Part shown: piece by piece, positions 35,556-44,399 of the stretch | How the letters are laid out: the number at the start of each line of letters is the position of its first letter | Position numbering within the stretch: position 1 is the first letter of the stretch | NCBI RefSeq assembly: GCF_012952065.1 | Contig: NZ_JABCJJ010000001.1 | Span: forward strand, 247,430 to 311,429 | Direction of reading: 5' to 3' | Length of the DNA: 64,000 nt | Source: Cellulomonas fimi | Lineage (GTDB): Bacteria > Actinomycetota > Actinomycetes > Actinomycetales > Cellulomonadaceae | Position numbers and translations under genes: made by a program | Notes under the pieces: model-generated | What the model was told of the DNA's origin: nothing | Seen by the model: only the letters and a program-made list of their open reading frames with translations | The model's database searches: none

Positions 35556-35777
35556 ATGGCAAAGAAGGACGGTGTCATCGAGATCGAGGGCAGCGTTGTC
35601 GAGGCTCTGCCGAACGCGATGTTCCGCGTGGAGCTGGCCAACGGCCACCGAGTGCTCGCCCACATCTCGGGCAAGATGCGTCAGCACTACATCCGGATCC
35701 TCCCCGAGGACCGGGTGGTCGTTGAGCTGAGCCCGTACGACCTGTCCCGTGGCCGGATCGTCTACCGCTACAAGTAA
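35556..35777 (+). CDS. infA: Translation initiation factor IF-1
   Basis: IF-1 occupies the 30S A site during initiation. 73 aa OB-fold protein starting [20 protein letters not shown] and ending [16 protein letters not shown] precedes the ATG at 35556; the longer in-frame start at 35424 is rejected. Confidence 0.99.
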   Translation: MAKKDGVIEIEGSVVEALPNAMFRVELANGHRVLAHISGKMRQHYIRILPEDRVVVELSPYDLSRGRIVYRYK

Positions 35778-35850
35778 CCACCACTCGATCACGCCGTCGC
35801 GTCTCGCACAGCCATGCGCGAAACGCAGCTCACGGCGGCGGAGGACAACC

Positions 35851-35964
35851 ATGAAGGTCAAGCCCAGCGTCAAGAAGATCTGCGACAAGTGCAAGGTGAT
35901 CCGCCGGCACGGTCGCGTCATGGTGATCTGCGAGAACCTGCGCCACAAGCAGCGCCAGGGCTGA
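35851..35964 (+). CDS. rpmJ: 50S ribosomal protein L36 (zinc-binding form)
   Basis: L36 stabilises 23S rRNA near the L7/L12 stalk base. 37 aa with a complete zinc site: Cys11, Cys14, Cys27 and His32. Starts [10 protein letters not shown] with GGAGGA upstream. 73 nt after infA. Confidence 0.99.
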   Translation: MKVKPSVKKICDKCKVIRRHGRVMVICENLRHKQRQG

Positions 35965-36162
35965 CGCCCTGACGCTCGGGGCGGCTCGAGCGGATCACCC
36001 GGTGCGTGCCCCTCGGGGCGCGGACCGACCAGCGCACCACCACTCCGGTGCCCGTCCCACGGGCGGCACACGGTGAACCCCCGGCTCGGAGGCCGGGGCC
36101 CGCGGACCTCGCGGGAAGGTGGTGCGGAAGACCTCCGACGCAGTACAGGAGTCACCGGACAC

Positions 36163-36543
36163 ATGGCACGTCTTGTCGGCGTCGACCTCCCCCGCGAGAA
36201 GCGGCTCGAGATCGCGCTCACCTACATCTACGGCGTCGGCCGTACTCGCGCCCAGCAGACGCTGGCCGCCACGGGCATCAGCCCGGACGTCCGCGTCAAG
36301 GACCTCGGCGACACCGAGCTCGTGGCGCTCCGCGACCACCTCGAGGGCAGCTACAAGCTCGAGGGCGACCTGCGTCGCGAGGTCGCGGCGGACATCCGAC
36401 GCAAGGTCGAGATCGGCAGCTACGAGGGCATCCGGCACCGCCGTGGCCTCCCGGTGCGCGGTCAGCGCACCAAGACCAACGCGCGCACCCGCAAGGGCCC
36501 GAAGCGCACCGTCGCCGGCAAGAAGAAGGCCGGTCGCAAGTAG
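36163..36543 (+). CDS. rpsM: 30S ribosomal protein S13
   Basis: S13 is at the top of the 30S head and forms the bridge to L5. 126 aa (E. coli 118), starting [19 protein letters not shown], with helix-two-turn-helix and the C-terminal [19 protein letters not shown] tail that contacts the P-site tRNA. The 198-nt gap before it contains no supported gene; an upstream in-frame start at 36073 is rejected. Confidence 0.98.
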   Translation: MARLVGVDLPREKRLEIALTYIYGVGRTRAQQTLAATGISPDVRVKDLGDTELVALRDHLEGSYKLEGDLRREVAADIRRKVEIGSYEGIRHRRGLPVRGQRTKTNARTRKGPKRTVAGKKKAGRK

Positions 36544-36630
36544 CAGCAGGCGCCTGCCCGGCGCGGTGACCCGTCACCGGCCGTGCGCGGCACCGCAGCC
36601 AGCCGACCTCAGACCAGGAGAAGAACAGAC

Positions 36631-37032
36631 ATGCCTCCCAAGACCCGTACCGCCGTGCGCAAGCCGCGCCGCAAGGAGAAGAAGAACGTCTCCCACGGCC
36701 AGGCGCACATCAAGAGCACCTTCAACAACACGATCGTCTCCATCACCGACCCGTCCGGCGCCGTGATCGCCTGGGCGTCGTCCGGCCAGGTGGGCTTCAA
36801 GGGCTCGCGCAAGTCGACGCCCTTCGCCGCGCAGCTCGCCGCCGAGGCTGCGGCCCGGCGTGCGCAGGAGCACGGCATGAAGAAGGTCGACGTCTTCGTC
36901 AAGGGCCCGGGCTCGGGCCGTGAGACCGCGATCCGCTCGCTCCAGGCGACCGGCCTCGAGGTCGGTTCGATCTCCGACGTCACGCCCCAGGCGCACAACG
37001 GCTGCCGCCCGCCGAAGCGCCGTCGCGTCTGA
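36631..37032 (+). CDS. rpsK: 30S ribosomal protein S11
   Basis: S11 lies on the 30S platform and contacts E-site mRNA. 133 aa (E. coli 129), starting [19 protein letters not shown]; conserved [18 protein letters not shown] and [10 protein letters not shown] end. In many bacteria rpsD follows; here rpoA is next, after 208 nt with no gene. Confidence 0.98.
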   Translation: MPPKTRTAVRKPRRKEKKNVSHGQAHIKSTFNNTIVSITDPSGAVIAWASSGQVGFKGSRKSTPFAAQLAAEAAARRAQEHGMKKVDVFVKGPGSGRETAIRSLQATGLEVGSISDVTPQAHNGCRPPKRRRV

Positions 37033-37240
37033 TCGGCCGGACCAGCGGGTCCGCGCACGCTCCACCGGCTGCGCGCGGCCCGCTGGTCCACGCTCCACCC
37101 GCAGTCCTGCCACGTCCCGCCGGCCGTCGTCCGCCGCCGGGACCGGCGCATGAAGTGCCCGCCTCGGTAGACCGAGACCCGGCGGACGCGTACGACCGCA
37201 GAGCGTCATATGGCGGACGCTCGCTGAGAGGAACCCAGAA

Positions 37241-38260
37241 GTGCTCATCGCACAGCGCCCCACCCTGACCGAAGAGGTCATCTCCGAGTACCGGTCGCGG
37301 TTCTCCATCGAGCCGCTGGAACCCGGCTTCGGCTACACGCTCGGCAACTCCCTGCGCCGCACCCTGCTCTCGTCGATCCCGGGTGCCGCCGTCACGTCCA
37401 TCCGGATCGACGGCGTCCTGCACGAGTTCACCACGGTGCCGGGCGTGAAGGAGGACGTCACCGAGATCATCCTCAACATCAAGAACCTCGTCGTCTCCTC
37501 GGAGAACGACGAGCCGGTCGTGATGTACCTGCGCAAGCAGGGCTCGGGCGCGGTCACCGCCGCGGACATCGTCCCGCCCGCCGGCGTGCAGGTGCACAAC
37601 CCCGACCTGCACATCGCGACGCTCAACGACAAGGGCAAGCTCGAGATCGAGCTCACCGTCGAGCGCGGCCGCGGCTACGTCTCGGCGCAGCAGAACAAGT
37701 CGTACGACGCCGAGATCGGCCGCGTGCCGGTCGACTCGATCTACTCGCCGGTGCTCAAGGTGACGTACAAGGTCGAGGCCACCCGTGTCGAGCAGCGCAC
37801 GGACTTCGACAAGCTGATCGTCGACGTCGAGACCAAGAACGCGATCTCCCCGCGCGACGCGCTGGCCTCGGCCGGCTCGACGCTGGTCGAGCTCTTCGGG
37901 CTCGCCCGTGAGCTCAACGTCGAGGCCGAGGGCATCGAGATCGGCCCGTCCCCGACGGACGCCGCGCTCGCCGCCGACCTGGCCCTGCCGATCGAGGACC
38001 TGCAGCTGACGATCCGGTCCTACAACTGCCTCAAGCGTGAGGGCATCCACACCGTGGGTGAGCTCGTGGCGCGCAGCGAGGCCGACCTGCTGGACATCCG
38101 CAACTTCGGTGCGAAGTCGATCACCGAGGTCAAGGAGAAGCTGGCCGAGCTCAGCCTGTCCCTCAAGGACAGCCCGCTCGACTTCGACCCGACCCAGACC
38201 GCCGGCTACTACGACGGCGACGAGGGCGAGTACGTCGAGGACGAGCAGCAGCAGTACTGA
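37241..38260 (+). CDS. rpoA: DNA-directed RNA polymerase subunit alpha
   Basis: Alpha dimerises to nucleate polymerase assembly, and its C-terminal domain binds UP elements and activators. 339 aa: N-terminal domain (residues 1-~230, [20 protein letters not shown]) and CTD ([36 protein letters not shown]), then an acidic tail ending EDEQQQY. Start is GTG 37241 after GAGAGGAA. Confidence 0.99.
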   Translation: MLIAQRPTLTEEVISEYRSRFSIEPLEPGFGYTLGNSLRRTLLSSIPGAAVTSIRIDGVLHEFTTVPGVKEDVTEIILNIKNLVVSSENDEPVVMYLRKQGSGAVTAADIVPPAGVQVHNPDLHIATLNDKGKLEIELTVERGRGYVSAQQNKSYDAEIGRVPVDSIYSPVLKVTYKVEATRVEQRTDFDKLIVDVETKNAISPRDALASAGSTLVELFGLARELNVEAEGIEIGPSPTDAALAADLALPIEDLQLTIRSYNCLKREGIHTVGELVARSEADLLDIRNFGAKSITEVKEKLAELSLSLKDSPLDFDPTQTAGYYDGDEGEYVEDEQQQY

Positions 38261-38328
38261 CGCGCGCGTGCGGCGCGGGGCTGACCGGCCCGGCCGCTGT
38301 TCACCACTGGAACTGAGGAGTTACAACG

Positions 38329-38937
38329 ATGCCTACGCCCACCAAGGGTCCCCGGCTCGGCGGCGGCCCGGCGCACGAGCGGCTGATCCTGGCCAACCTG
38401 GCCACCAGCCTGTTCGAGCACCGGCGGATCACGACCACCGAGGCGAAGGCGAAGCGGCTGCGTCCGCTCGCCGAGCGCCTGATCACGTTCGCCAAGCGCG
38501 GCGACCTGCACGCCCGTCGCCGGGTGCTCACGGTCGTCCGCGACAAGGGCGTCGTGCACGCCCTGTTCACCGAGATCGCCCCCGCGGTCGCGGAGCGCCA
38601 GGGTGGCTACACCCGCATCACGAAGATCGGCCCCCGCAAGGGTGACAACGCGCCGATGGCCGTGATCGAGCTCGTGCTCGAGCCGCTCAGCCCGAAGCAG
38701 GCGACCGTCCGCGAGGCCGAGAAGGCCACGAAGAAGGCCGCTGCCCCGAAGGCGACAGCGAAGCCGGCCGACACGGCTCCCGCCACCGAGCTCCCGGCCG
38801 ACGAGGCGCCCGTGACCGAGACGCCCGCCGCCGACGCTCCCGTGGAGGCGCCCGCCGAGGAGACCGCCACGGAGACGGCGACCGAGGAGCCGGCAGCCGA
38901 GGCCGCCGGGGACGCGCCCGAGACCGACAAGGCCTGA
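38329..38937 (+). CDS. rplQ: 50S ribosomal protein L17 with acidic C-terminal tail
   Basis: L17 is near the tunnel exit. The core (residues 1-~125, [20 protein letters not shown]) is normal; the last ~75 residues are Ala/Pro/Glu/Thr-rich ([15 protein letters not shown], then [20 protein letters not shown]). E. coli L17 is 127 aa; this is 202. It ends the alpha group and is followed by a very strong terminator. Confidence 0.97.
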   Translation: MPTPTKGPRLGGGPAHERLILANLATSLFEHRRITTTEAKAKRLRPLAERLITFAKRGDLHARRRVLTVVRDKGVVHALFTEIAPAVAERQGGYTRITKIGPRKGDNAPMAVIELVLEPLSPKQATVREAEKATKKAAAPKATAKPADTAPATELPADEAPVTETPAADAPVEAPAEETATETATEEPAAEAAGDAPETDKA

Positions 38938-38946
38938 CGGACCGCA

Positions 38947-39009
38947 CCGCACGGACGAGGGCCCGGGTCCGAGACACACCGTCTCGGACCCGGGCCCTCG
39001 TCCGTGCGG
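38947..39009 (+). terminator. rplQ terminator: 29-bp perfect stem
   Basis: Arms 38947-38975 and 38981-39009 are perfect reverse complements around a 5-nt loop (ACACC), starting 9 nt after the rplQ stop. It is the longest perfect hairpin I found in the window and closes the ribosomal cluster. Confidence 0.9.
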
Positions 39010-39056
39010 CCCATCCGACCGGTCCGCCCTCCCGAGCCGCTGCATGCGCAGACCAC

Positions 39057-39118
39057 CGTCCCGGCCGAGCGTCCCGGCCCACCGTCACGGCCCCGCGTCC
39101 CGGCCCACCGTCCCGGCC
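39057..39118. repeat. 13-bp tandem repeat x5
   Basis: CGTCCCGGCC (one copy CGTCACGGCC) starts at 39057, 39070, 39083, 39096 and 39109, an exact 13-bp period with variable 3-nt spacers. It lies in the rplQ-hydrolase gap (38938-39361), which otherwise holds the terminator, an 11-bp array and a -10 element but no gene. Confidence 0.85.
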
Positions 39119-39280
39119 CCGCCTGCCTGGCGCGACCCGTGGTCCCTTCCGCGCGGAGCGTGTGACGGGTGCGACGGATGGGGCGTGCCCAAGACCGTGT
39201 ACGCGCCTCGACCGTCACTCGCGTCACCTGCTCCGCGCACGACGGACACACGACCGCGGCGCGACGTCGGCATGGGAGCC

Positions 39281-39346
39281 GCGCGACGGCCGCGCGACGG
39301 CCGCGCGACAGGCGCGTGACGGCGGCGCGACGGCGGCGCGACGTCG
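39281..39346. repeat. 11-bp tandem repeat x6 over the hydrolase promoter
   Basis: Units of the form GCGCGACGGCC/G start at 39281, 39292, 39303, 39314, 39325 and 39336, exactly 11 bp apart. The array ends 3 bp before the -10-like TAGGGT (39350-39355) and covers where the -35 should be. Confidence 0.85.
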
Positions 39347-39349
39347 TCC

Positions 39350-39355
39350 TAGGGT
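39350..39355 (+). promoter_or_regulatory. -10 element for a leaderless hydrolase mRNA
   Basis: TAGGGT ends 6 nt before the ATG at 39362, the spacing expected when transcription starts at the first codon. No Shine-Dalgarno sequence is present, which agrees with a leaderless message. Confidence 0.5.
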
Positions 39356-39361
39356 CGTCCC

Positions 39362-40087
39362 ATGGGGCTCCCGGTCGTCCTGGTGCACGGTCTTCGCACG
39401 TCGCGGACCATGTGGCGCGCCCAGGTGGAGGCGCTCGACGCCACGGGTCACCGCGCTCTCGCCGTGGACCTGCCGGGCCACGGGACTCGTCGGGGCGAAC
39501 GGTTCACGCTCGACGGCGCGGTCGACGCCGTCGCCGAGGCGGTCGACGACGTGGGGGGCCGGGCGCTCGTCGTCGGGCTCTCGCTCGGTGGCTACGTCGC
39601 GATCACCCACGCGGCGCGGCGTCCGGACCAGGTCGTGGGACTCGTGGCAGCGGGCTGCAGCACCCGGCCGTCCCGCCTGGTCGTCGAGGGATGGGCGGTC
39701 GCGGCTCGCGGCATCGCGCGGCTGCCCGACGCCGGCGCCGGGCTCAACCAGTTCATGGTCGACCGCACGCTGCCGGCCGCGGGCCGGGTCGACGTCGCGG
39801 CCGGCGGGTTCGCGTTCGACGTCATGGAGGACGCGCTGCACGAGATGCTCGGCGTCGACCCCGTCGCCGACCTCGCGCGCCTGGACGTCCCGGTCTGGCT
39901 CGTCAACGGGCGCTTCGACCACTTCCGCAGCCAGGAGCGCCGCTACCTCGCGGCGTGCCGCGACGGCCACCTGGTGGTCGTCCGCGGCGCCAAGCACCTC
40001 GTCAACCTCGACGCCCCGGTGGCGTTCAGCCGCGTCCTGCTCGACGTGCTCGCGCGGCTCACCGACGCCCCGGTCAGCGCGGGCTGA
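39362..40087 (+). CDS. Alpha/beta hydrolase
   Basis: 241-aa alpha/beta-hydrolase-fold enzyme with a complete triad: Ser74 in GLSLGGY, Asp186 in NGRFDHF and His212 in GAKHLVNLD. The oxyanion motif VLVHGLRTS is near the N-terminus. There is no signal peptide. The substrate cannot be told from sequence; ester or lactone hydrolysis is typical. It converges on the ROK-protein gene with 9 nt between stops. Confidence 0.9.
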   Translation: MGLPVVLVHGLRTSRTMWRAQVEALDATGHRALAVDLPGHGTRRGERFTLDGAVDAVAEAVDDVGGRALVVGLSLGGYVAITHAARRPDQVVGLVAAGCSTRPSRLVVEGWAVAARGIARLPDAGAGLNQFMVDRTLPAAGRVDVAAGGFAFDVMEDALHEMLGVDPVADLARLDVPVWLVNGRFDHFRSQERRYLAACRDGHLVVVRGAKHLVNLDAPVAFSRVLLDVLARLTDAPVSAG

Positions 40088-40096
40088 CCGGACGCC

Positions 40097-40876
40097 TCAC
40101 CGCCGCCGCAGCTCCCACGCGCGGACCCCGCCGACGATCCCCGCGGAGTTCGGCACGACGACCACGTCGTCGCCGAGCCGCGCCAGCACCTGCGGCGACA
40201 CGCGCCGGGAGTTGCCGCCGCCGAGGTAGAGGCGGTCCCAGAGGAACACCGGCCGCAGGCCCTCGACCACGCGCCGCACCCGGCGCGACCACAGCGCGTC
40301 GCCGAGCCGGGCCCGCTCGACCTGCCCGACGTACGCGTCGTACGTCGTCCCCCACCGCACGGGCGCCTGGGACAGCTCGAGGTGCGGGGCCAGCACGCCG
40401 CCGTCGAACAGCGCCGACCCCAGGCCCGTCCCGAGCGTGAGGACCAGCTCGAGGCCGCTGCCGGCCACGACTCCCGCGCCGTGGACCTCGGCGTCGTTGA
40501 GGACGAGCGCCGGCAGGTCGAGCGCGGCGCGGACGGCCGCCTGCATGTCGAAGTCGGCCCAGGCGGCGACGAGCTCCGGCAGCACCCTGCTGTGCGGCCC
40601 CGACCGGGTCACGTAGTGCGGCGTCGCGACGACGACGCCGTGGCGCAGCATCCCGGGCATCCCGACGGTCACGCGGTCGGCGGGCGGGAGCGAGGCCGCG
40701 ATGTCGACGACCGTCGCGACGAGCCGGTCGGGCGGCAGCGGGTACGGCGTCGGCACCCGGAGCGCCGGCGCACGGAGCGTTCCCGCGCCGTCGAGGACGG
40801 ACGCCTTGATCCCGCCGCCCCCGCAGTCGATCGCGAGGGTGTGCGGCTGCGTGTCCCGCGCGTCGGTGTCCGCCAC
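40097..40876 (-). CDS. ROK-family, polyphosphate-glucokinase-like protein
   Basis: 259 aa. The architecture follows actinobacterial polyphosphate glucokinase: phosphate-1 loop (AIDCGGGGIKASVLDG, residues 15-30), catalytic Asp128 in VLNDAEVHG, LTLGTGLGSALFDGG (residues 147-160), and the C-terminal GGGNSRRVSP and PNSAGIVGG. It lacks the zinc-cysteine motif of classical ROK proteins, as PPGKs do. The segment that in PPGK reads ELGH is ELSQ here (residues 167-170), so the sugar-binding histidine seems to be missing. Glucokinase activity is therefore uncertain. Confidence 0.75.
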   Translation of the reverse strand: MADTDARDTQPHTLAIDCGGGGIKASVLDGAGTLRAPALRVPTPYPLPPDRLVATVVDIAASLPPADRVTVGMPGMLRHGVVVATPHYVTRSGPHSRVLPELVAAWADFDMQAAVRAALDLPALVLNDAEVHGAGVVAGSGLELVLTLGTGLGSALFDGGVLAPHLELSQAPVRWGTTYDAYVGQVERARLGDALWSRRVRRVVEGLRPVFLWDRLYLGGGNSRRVSPQVLARLGDDVVVVPNSAGIVGGVRAWELRRR

Positions 40877-40928
40877 GACGACCGACGCTACCGGCCGGTG
40901 CGCCGCCGTCGGCCGTTAGGTTGGGGGC

Positions 40929-41864
40929 GTGCCGCGCGTCCGCCTCGACCTCGCCTACGACGGCACCGCGTTCGCCGGGTGGGCCCGGCAGCCCGCGCTG
41001 CGCACGGTGCAGGGCACGGTCGAGGACGCGCTCGGCGTCGTCCTCCGCGGTGACCCGCCGCCCCGGCTCACGGTCGCCGGGCGCACGGACGCGGGCGTCC
41101 ACGCGCGCGGCCAGGTGGCGCACCTCGACGTGGACGACGCCGCATGGCTCGCGCTGCCCGGCCGGTCGGACCGCGAGCCGGGGCCCGCGCTCGTCGCGAG
41201 GCTCGCGGGACTGCTGCCGGGCGACGTCGTCGTGCACCGGGTCGCCCCGGCGCCTGCCGGCTTCGACGCGCGCTTCTCCGCGCTGCGCCGGCGCTACGCC
41301 TACCGCATCGCCGACGACGACGCGGCGCGCGACCCCCTGCGCCGGCACCACGTGCTGTGGCACCGGCGGGCGCTCGACGTCGAGGCGATGCAGGCCGCGG
41401 TGGGCCCGCTGGTCGGGCACCACGACTTCAGCGCGTTCTGCAAGCCGCGCGAGGGTGCGACGACGATCCGGACCCTCGAGGAGCTCGCGTGGGAGCGGCC
41501 GGCCGACGGGCCGGACGCCGGGCTCGTCGTGGCGACGGTCACCGCCGACGCCTTCTGCCACCACATGGTGCGCGCGCTCGTGAGCGCCTCGATCGCCGTC
41601 GGCGAGGGCCGTCGACCGGTCGCGTGGCCGGGCGACGTGCTGGCCCGCGGGGAGCGCGGGGGAGCGGACGGCGGCGGGGCGCTCGTCCCGGCGCGGGGGC
41701 TCACGCTCGAGGAGGTCGGCTACCCCGACGACGCGGAGCTCGAGGCGCGGGCGCGTCGGACGCGCGCGGTCCGGGTCCCTCTCGGCCCCGTTCCCGGCGG
41801 TCGTGTTCCCGGTGACCGCGTTCCCGTCGACCGGACGGCCCCGGGCGGTCCACCGCCGGAGTGA
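40929..41864 (+). CDS. truA: tRNA pseudouridine(38-40) synthase TruA
   Basis: Isomerises uridines 38-40 in the tRNA anticodon arm. 311 aa, with catalytic Asp54 in AGRTDAGVHARGQV, RRYAYRI and the C-terminal FCHHMVRALV motif. Start is GTG 40929. The last ~30 residues are a Pro/Gly/Val-rich tail (VPGGRVPGDRVPVDR) absent from E. coli TruA. It is often downstream of rplQ in bacteria; here two genes intervene. It is divergent from the ROK gene. Confidence 0.95.
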   Translation: MPRVRLDLAYDGTAFAGWARQPALRTVQGTVEDALGVVLRGDPPPRLTVAGRTDAGVHARGQVAHLDVDDAAWLALPGRSDREPGPALVARLAGLLPGDVVVHRVAPAPAGFDARFSALRRRYAYRIADDDAARDPLRRHHVLWHRRALDVEAMQAAVGPLVGHHDFSAFCKPREGATTIRTLEELAWERPADGPDAGLVVATVTADAFCHHMVRALVSASIAVGEGRRPVAWPGDVLARGERGGADGGGALVPARGLTLEEVGYPDDAELEARARRTRAVRVPLGPVPGGRVPGDRVPVDRTAPGGPPPE

Positions 41865-41892
41865 CGCCTCACGGGTCGCGTCACTCCGGCGG
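41853..41892. terminator. Terminator between convergent truA and the DUF5709 gene
   Basis: A 15-bp perfect stem (41853-41867 with 41878-41892) with a 10-nt loop. The left arm includes the truA stop codon. Its position between convergent genes suits bidirectional termination. Confidence 0.7.
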
Positions 41893-41945
41893 GGAGTCGG
41901 TGGCCGGCGCCGCTCCGCGCGAGCGGTGCCGCCGGGTCGCCCCCG

Positions 41946-42356
41946 TCAGGGGCGCGGGTCCTCGACGATACGCATCGCGGCCTCCTCGGCAGAAGCCGCT
42001 CCGCCGTCGATGCCGACGTCCTCGGCGAACGTGTCGTTGCCGCGGTGGCCGTCGAGGGCGTCGCCGTCCTCGACGAGCCGGCCGGCGCGATCGGGCTGGC
42101 GGGCGCCCTTCTCGGGCTGGTCCCAGACCTCGGGCTCCTCCTCGGAGAGCCGCAGGTCCATGGGCTCGCCGTGCGACTCCTCCCAGGCGGTCTCGCCCCA
42201 GTGGTTGGAGCGCGGACGCTCGGGCGGTGACGTCCCGAGGTCGAGCAGCTCGTCGGAGCTGCCACCCGACATCGTGTCCTCGCCGGACAGCTGGTCGGAG
42301 TCGCCCTCGGTGCCGGTCGCCGGGTCGGTACGGGTGGCCGGGGTGTCGTCGCTCAT
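41946..42356 (-). CDS. DUF5709 family protein
   Basis: 136 aa, very acidic, without a membrane segment. The order of motifs (WGETAWEESHGEPMDLRLSE, EEEPEVW, RAGRLVEDGDA, EDVGIDGGAASAEEAAMRI) matches the actinobacterial DUF5709 family, whose function is unknown. ATG at 42356 is chosen; in-frame sequence upstream is Arg/Pro-rich and not family-like. Confidence 0.85.
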   Translation of the reverse strand: MSDDTPATRTDPATGTEGDSDQLSGEDTMSGGSSDELLDLGTSPPERPRSNHWGETAWEESHGEPMDLRLSEEEPEVWDQPEKGARQPDRAGRLVEDGDALDGHRGNDTFAEDVGIDGGAASAEEAAMRIVEDPRP

Positions 42357-42495
42357 GGCTCCACGGTCGCACCGCGACGGCGGGTCCGCCAGAGGAGAGG
42401 GCGCCGCGCGGGGGCGGCACGAGGTCCGCGGCCCGCGGCCCGTCGCCCGCGGAAAGGGTTCGCCCGCGCCCGGCCGTCCACCCCACACTGGTCCC

Positions 42496-44178
42496 GTGGG
42501 ACACGTCGACGTCAGCGGGGTCAGCTACTTCCTCCCGGACGGGAGGCCGTTGCTCGACGAGGTGGACCTCCGCGTCGGCGACGGCGCCAAGGTCGCGCTG
42601 GTCGGGCCGAACGGCGCCGGGAAGACGACGCTCCTCCAGATCGTGGCGGGCGACCTGCACCCGCACGGCGGCACGGTCGCGCGCAGCGGCGGGCTCGCGG
42701 TCATGCGGCAGCTCGTCGGGCGGATCGGCGACGACCGCTCGATCCGCGAGCTCCTCGCCTCCCTCGCGCCGGCGGCGATCCGGGACGCCGCGACCGAGCT
42801 CGCCGCCTCCGAGCTCGGGATCATGGAGGTCGACGACGAGCCCGCGCAGCTGCGGTACGCGACCGCGCTCGTCGACTGGGCCGACGTCGGCGGGTACGAG
42901 GCCGAGGCCGGGTGGGACCAGGTCACGGACAGCGTGCTGTCGATCCCGTTCGAGAAGGCCCAGTTCCGCGAGGTCCGCACGCTCTCGGGCGGCGAGCAGA
43001 AGCGGCTCGTGCTCGAGGCGCTGCTGCGCGGGCCCGAGGAGGTGCTCCTGCTCGACGAGCCGGACAACTACCTCGACGTCCCCACCAAGCGCTGGCTCGA
43101 GACCCAGCTCGCGGCGTCGGCCAAGACCGTGCTCTACGTGAGCCATGACCGCGAGCTGCTCGCCCGCACCGCGACCCAGGTCGCGAGCGTCGAGCCGACG
43201 GCGGCCGGCTCGACGATCTGGGTGCACGGCGGCGGGTTCGCGAGCTTCCCGCAGGCGCGCGAGGACCGGCGCTCGCGGCTCGACGAGCTGCTGCGGCGCT
43301 GGGACGAGGAGCACGCCAAGCTCAAGGAGCTCGTCTTCACGCTCAAGAACAAGGCGGCGTTCAACGACGGGCTCGCGTCGCGGTACCAGGCCGCCCAGAC
43401 GCGGCTGCGCAAGTTCGAGGAGGCGGGCCCGCCGCAGGTCATGGCCCGCGAGCAGGCCGTGCGCGTGCGGCTCCGCGGCGGGCGCACCGCCAAGCGCGCC
43501 GTCGTGGCGACGCAGCTCGAGCTGACCGGCCTGATGAAGCCGTTCGACCTCGAGGTGTGGCTCGGCGAGCGCGTCGCCGTGCTGGGCTCGAACGGGTCGG
43601 GCAAGTCGCACTTCCTGCGGCTGCTGGCGGCGGGCGGCAGCGACCCGGACCGCGAGCACGCGCCCGTGGACGACGCCGAGATCACCCCCGTGGCCCACTC
43701 CGGCCGCGTGGTGCTGGGCTCGCGCGTGCGGCCCGGCTGGTTCGCGCAGAACCACCTGCACCCCGAGCTCGCCGGCCGCACCCTGCTCGAGATCCTGCAC
43801 CGCGGCGACGCGCACCGGTCGGGGATGGGCCGGGAGCCCGCGAGCAAGGCGCTCGACCGCTACGAGCTGGTGGCCGCCGCCGAGCAGCCGTACGACACCC
43901 TCTCGGGCGGGCAGCAGGCGCGGTTCCAGATCCTGCTGCTGGAGCTGTCCGGCGCGACGCTCCTGCTGCTCGACGAGCCCACCGACAACCTCGACCTGCA
44001 CTCGGCCGAGGCGCTCGAGCGCGGGCTGCTCGCGTTCGAGGGCACGGTCCTGGCGGTGACGCACGACCGCTGGTTCGCGCGCGGCTTCGACCGGTTCCTC
44101 GTGTTCGGCGCGGACGGCGAGGTCGTCGAGACGCCCGAGGCGGTCTGGGACGCGGGCCGCGTGCGCCGGGCGCGCTGA
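42496..44178 (+). CDS. ABC-F family ATPase
   Basis: 560 aa with two ABC ATPase domains and no membrane segments, the hallmark of ABC-F proteins, which act on ribosomes (translation factors or antibiotic protection). Domain 1: VGPNGAGKT (residues 36-44), LSGGEQKR, LLLDEPDNYLD. Domain 2: LGSNGSGKS (363-371), LSGGQQAR, LLLDEPTDNLD. The linker between them is basic/helical (DEEHAKLKELVFTLKNK). Start is GTG 42496, with CACACT 6 nt upstream and no Shine-Dalgarno, suggesting a leaderless mRNA. The exact subfamily was not determined. Confidence 0.92.
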   Translation: MGHVDVSGVSYFLPDGRPLLDEVDLRVGDGAKVALVGPNGAGKTTLLQIVAGDLHPHGGTVARSGGLAVMRQLVGRIGDDRSIRELLASLAPAAIRDAATELAASELGIMEVDDEPAQLRYATALVDWADVGGYEAEAGWDQVTDSVLSIPFEKAQFREVRTLSGGEQKRLVLEALLRGPEEVLLLDEPDNYLDVPTKRWLETQLAASAKTVLYVSHDRELLARTATQVASVEPTAAGSTIWVHGGGFASFPQAREDRRSRLDELLRRWDEEHAKLKELVFTLKNKAAFNDGLASRYQAAQTRLRKFEEAGPPQVMAREQAVRVRLRGGRTAKRAVVATQLELTGLMKPFDLEVWLGERVAVLGSNGSGKSHFLRLLAAGGSDPDREHAPVDDAEITPVAHSGRVVLGSRVRPGWFAQNHLHPELAGRTLLEILHRGDAHRSGMGREPASKALDRYELVAAAEQPYDTLSGGQQARFQILLLELSGATLLLLDEPTDNLDLHSAEALERGLLAFEGTVLAVTHDRWFARGFDRFLVFGADGEVVETPEAVWDAGRVRRAR

Positions 44179-44211
44179 CCGTCGTAGGCACACGCAGGCA
44201 CGGGGCTCGTT

Positions 44212-44241
44212 TTGACCCTTCCGGGCGGCTGCGGCTACCCT
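44212..44241 (+). promoter_or_regulatory. Putative rplM-rpsI promoter
   Basis: TTGACC (44212-44217), 18-nt spacer, TACCCT (44236-44241). It gives a leader of about 150 nt before rplM; no gene or recognised leader class was seen in it. Confidence 0.7.
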
Positions 44242-44399
44242 GATGTGTCGTTGTGCGTCCCGTGGTGGACCGGCGTGCCCGCTCGCCGGGCCCGCGTGGG
44301 TCCTGTCGGGGATGCGCACGCAGCACTCAATCGGCGCTCCCGCCCTATGCGGGCGCGCCGGAGGACCACATTCAGCTACACGAAACGAAGGCTCAGACC

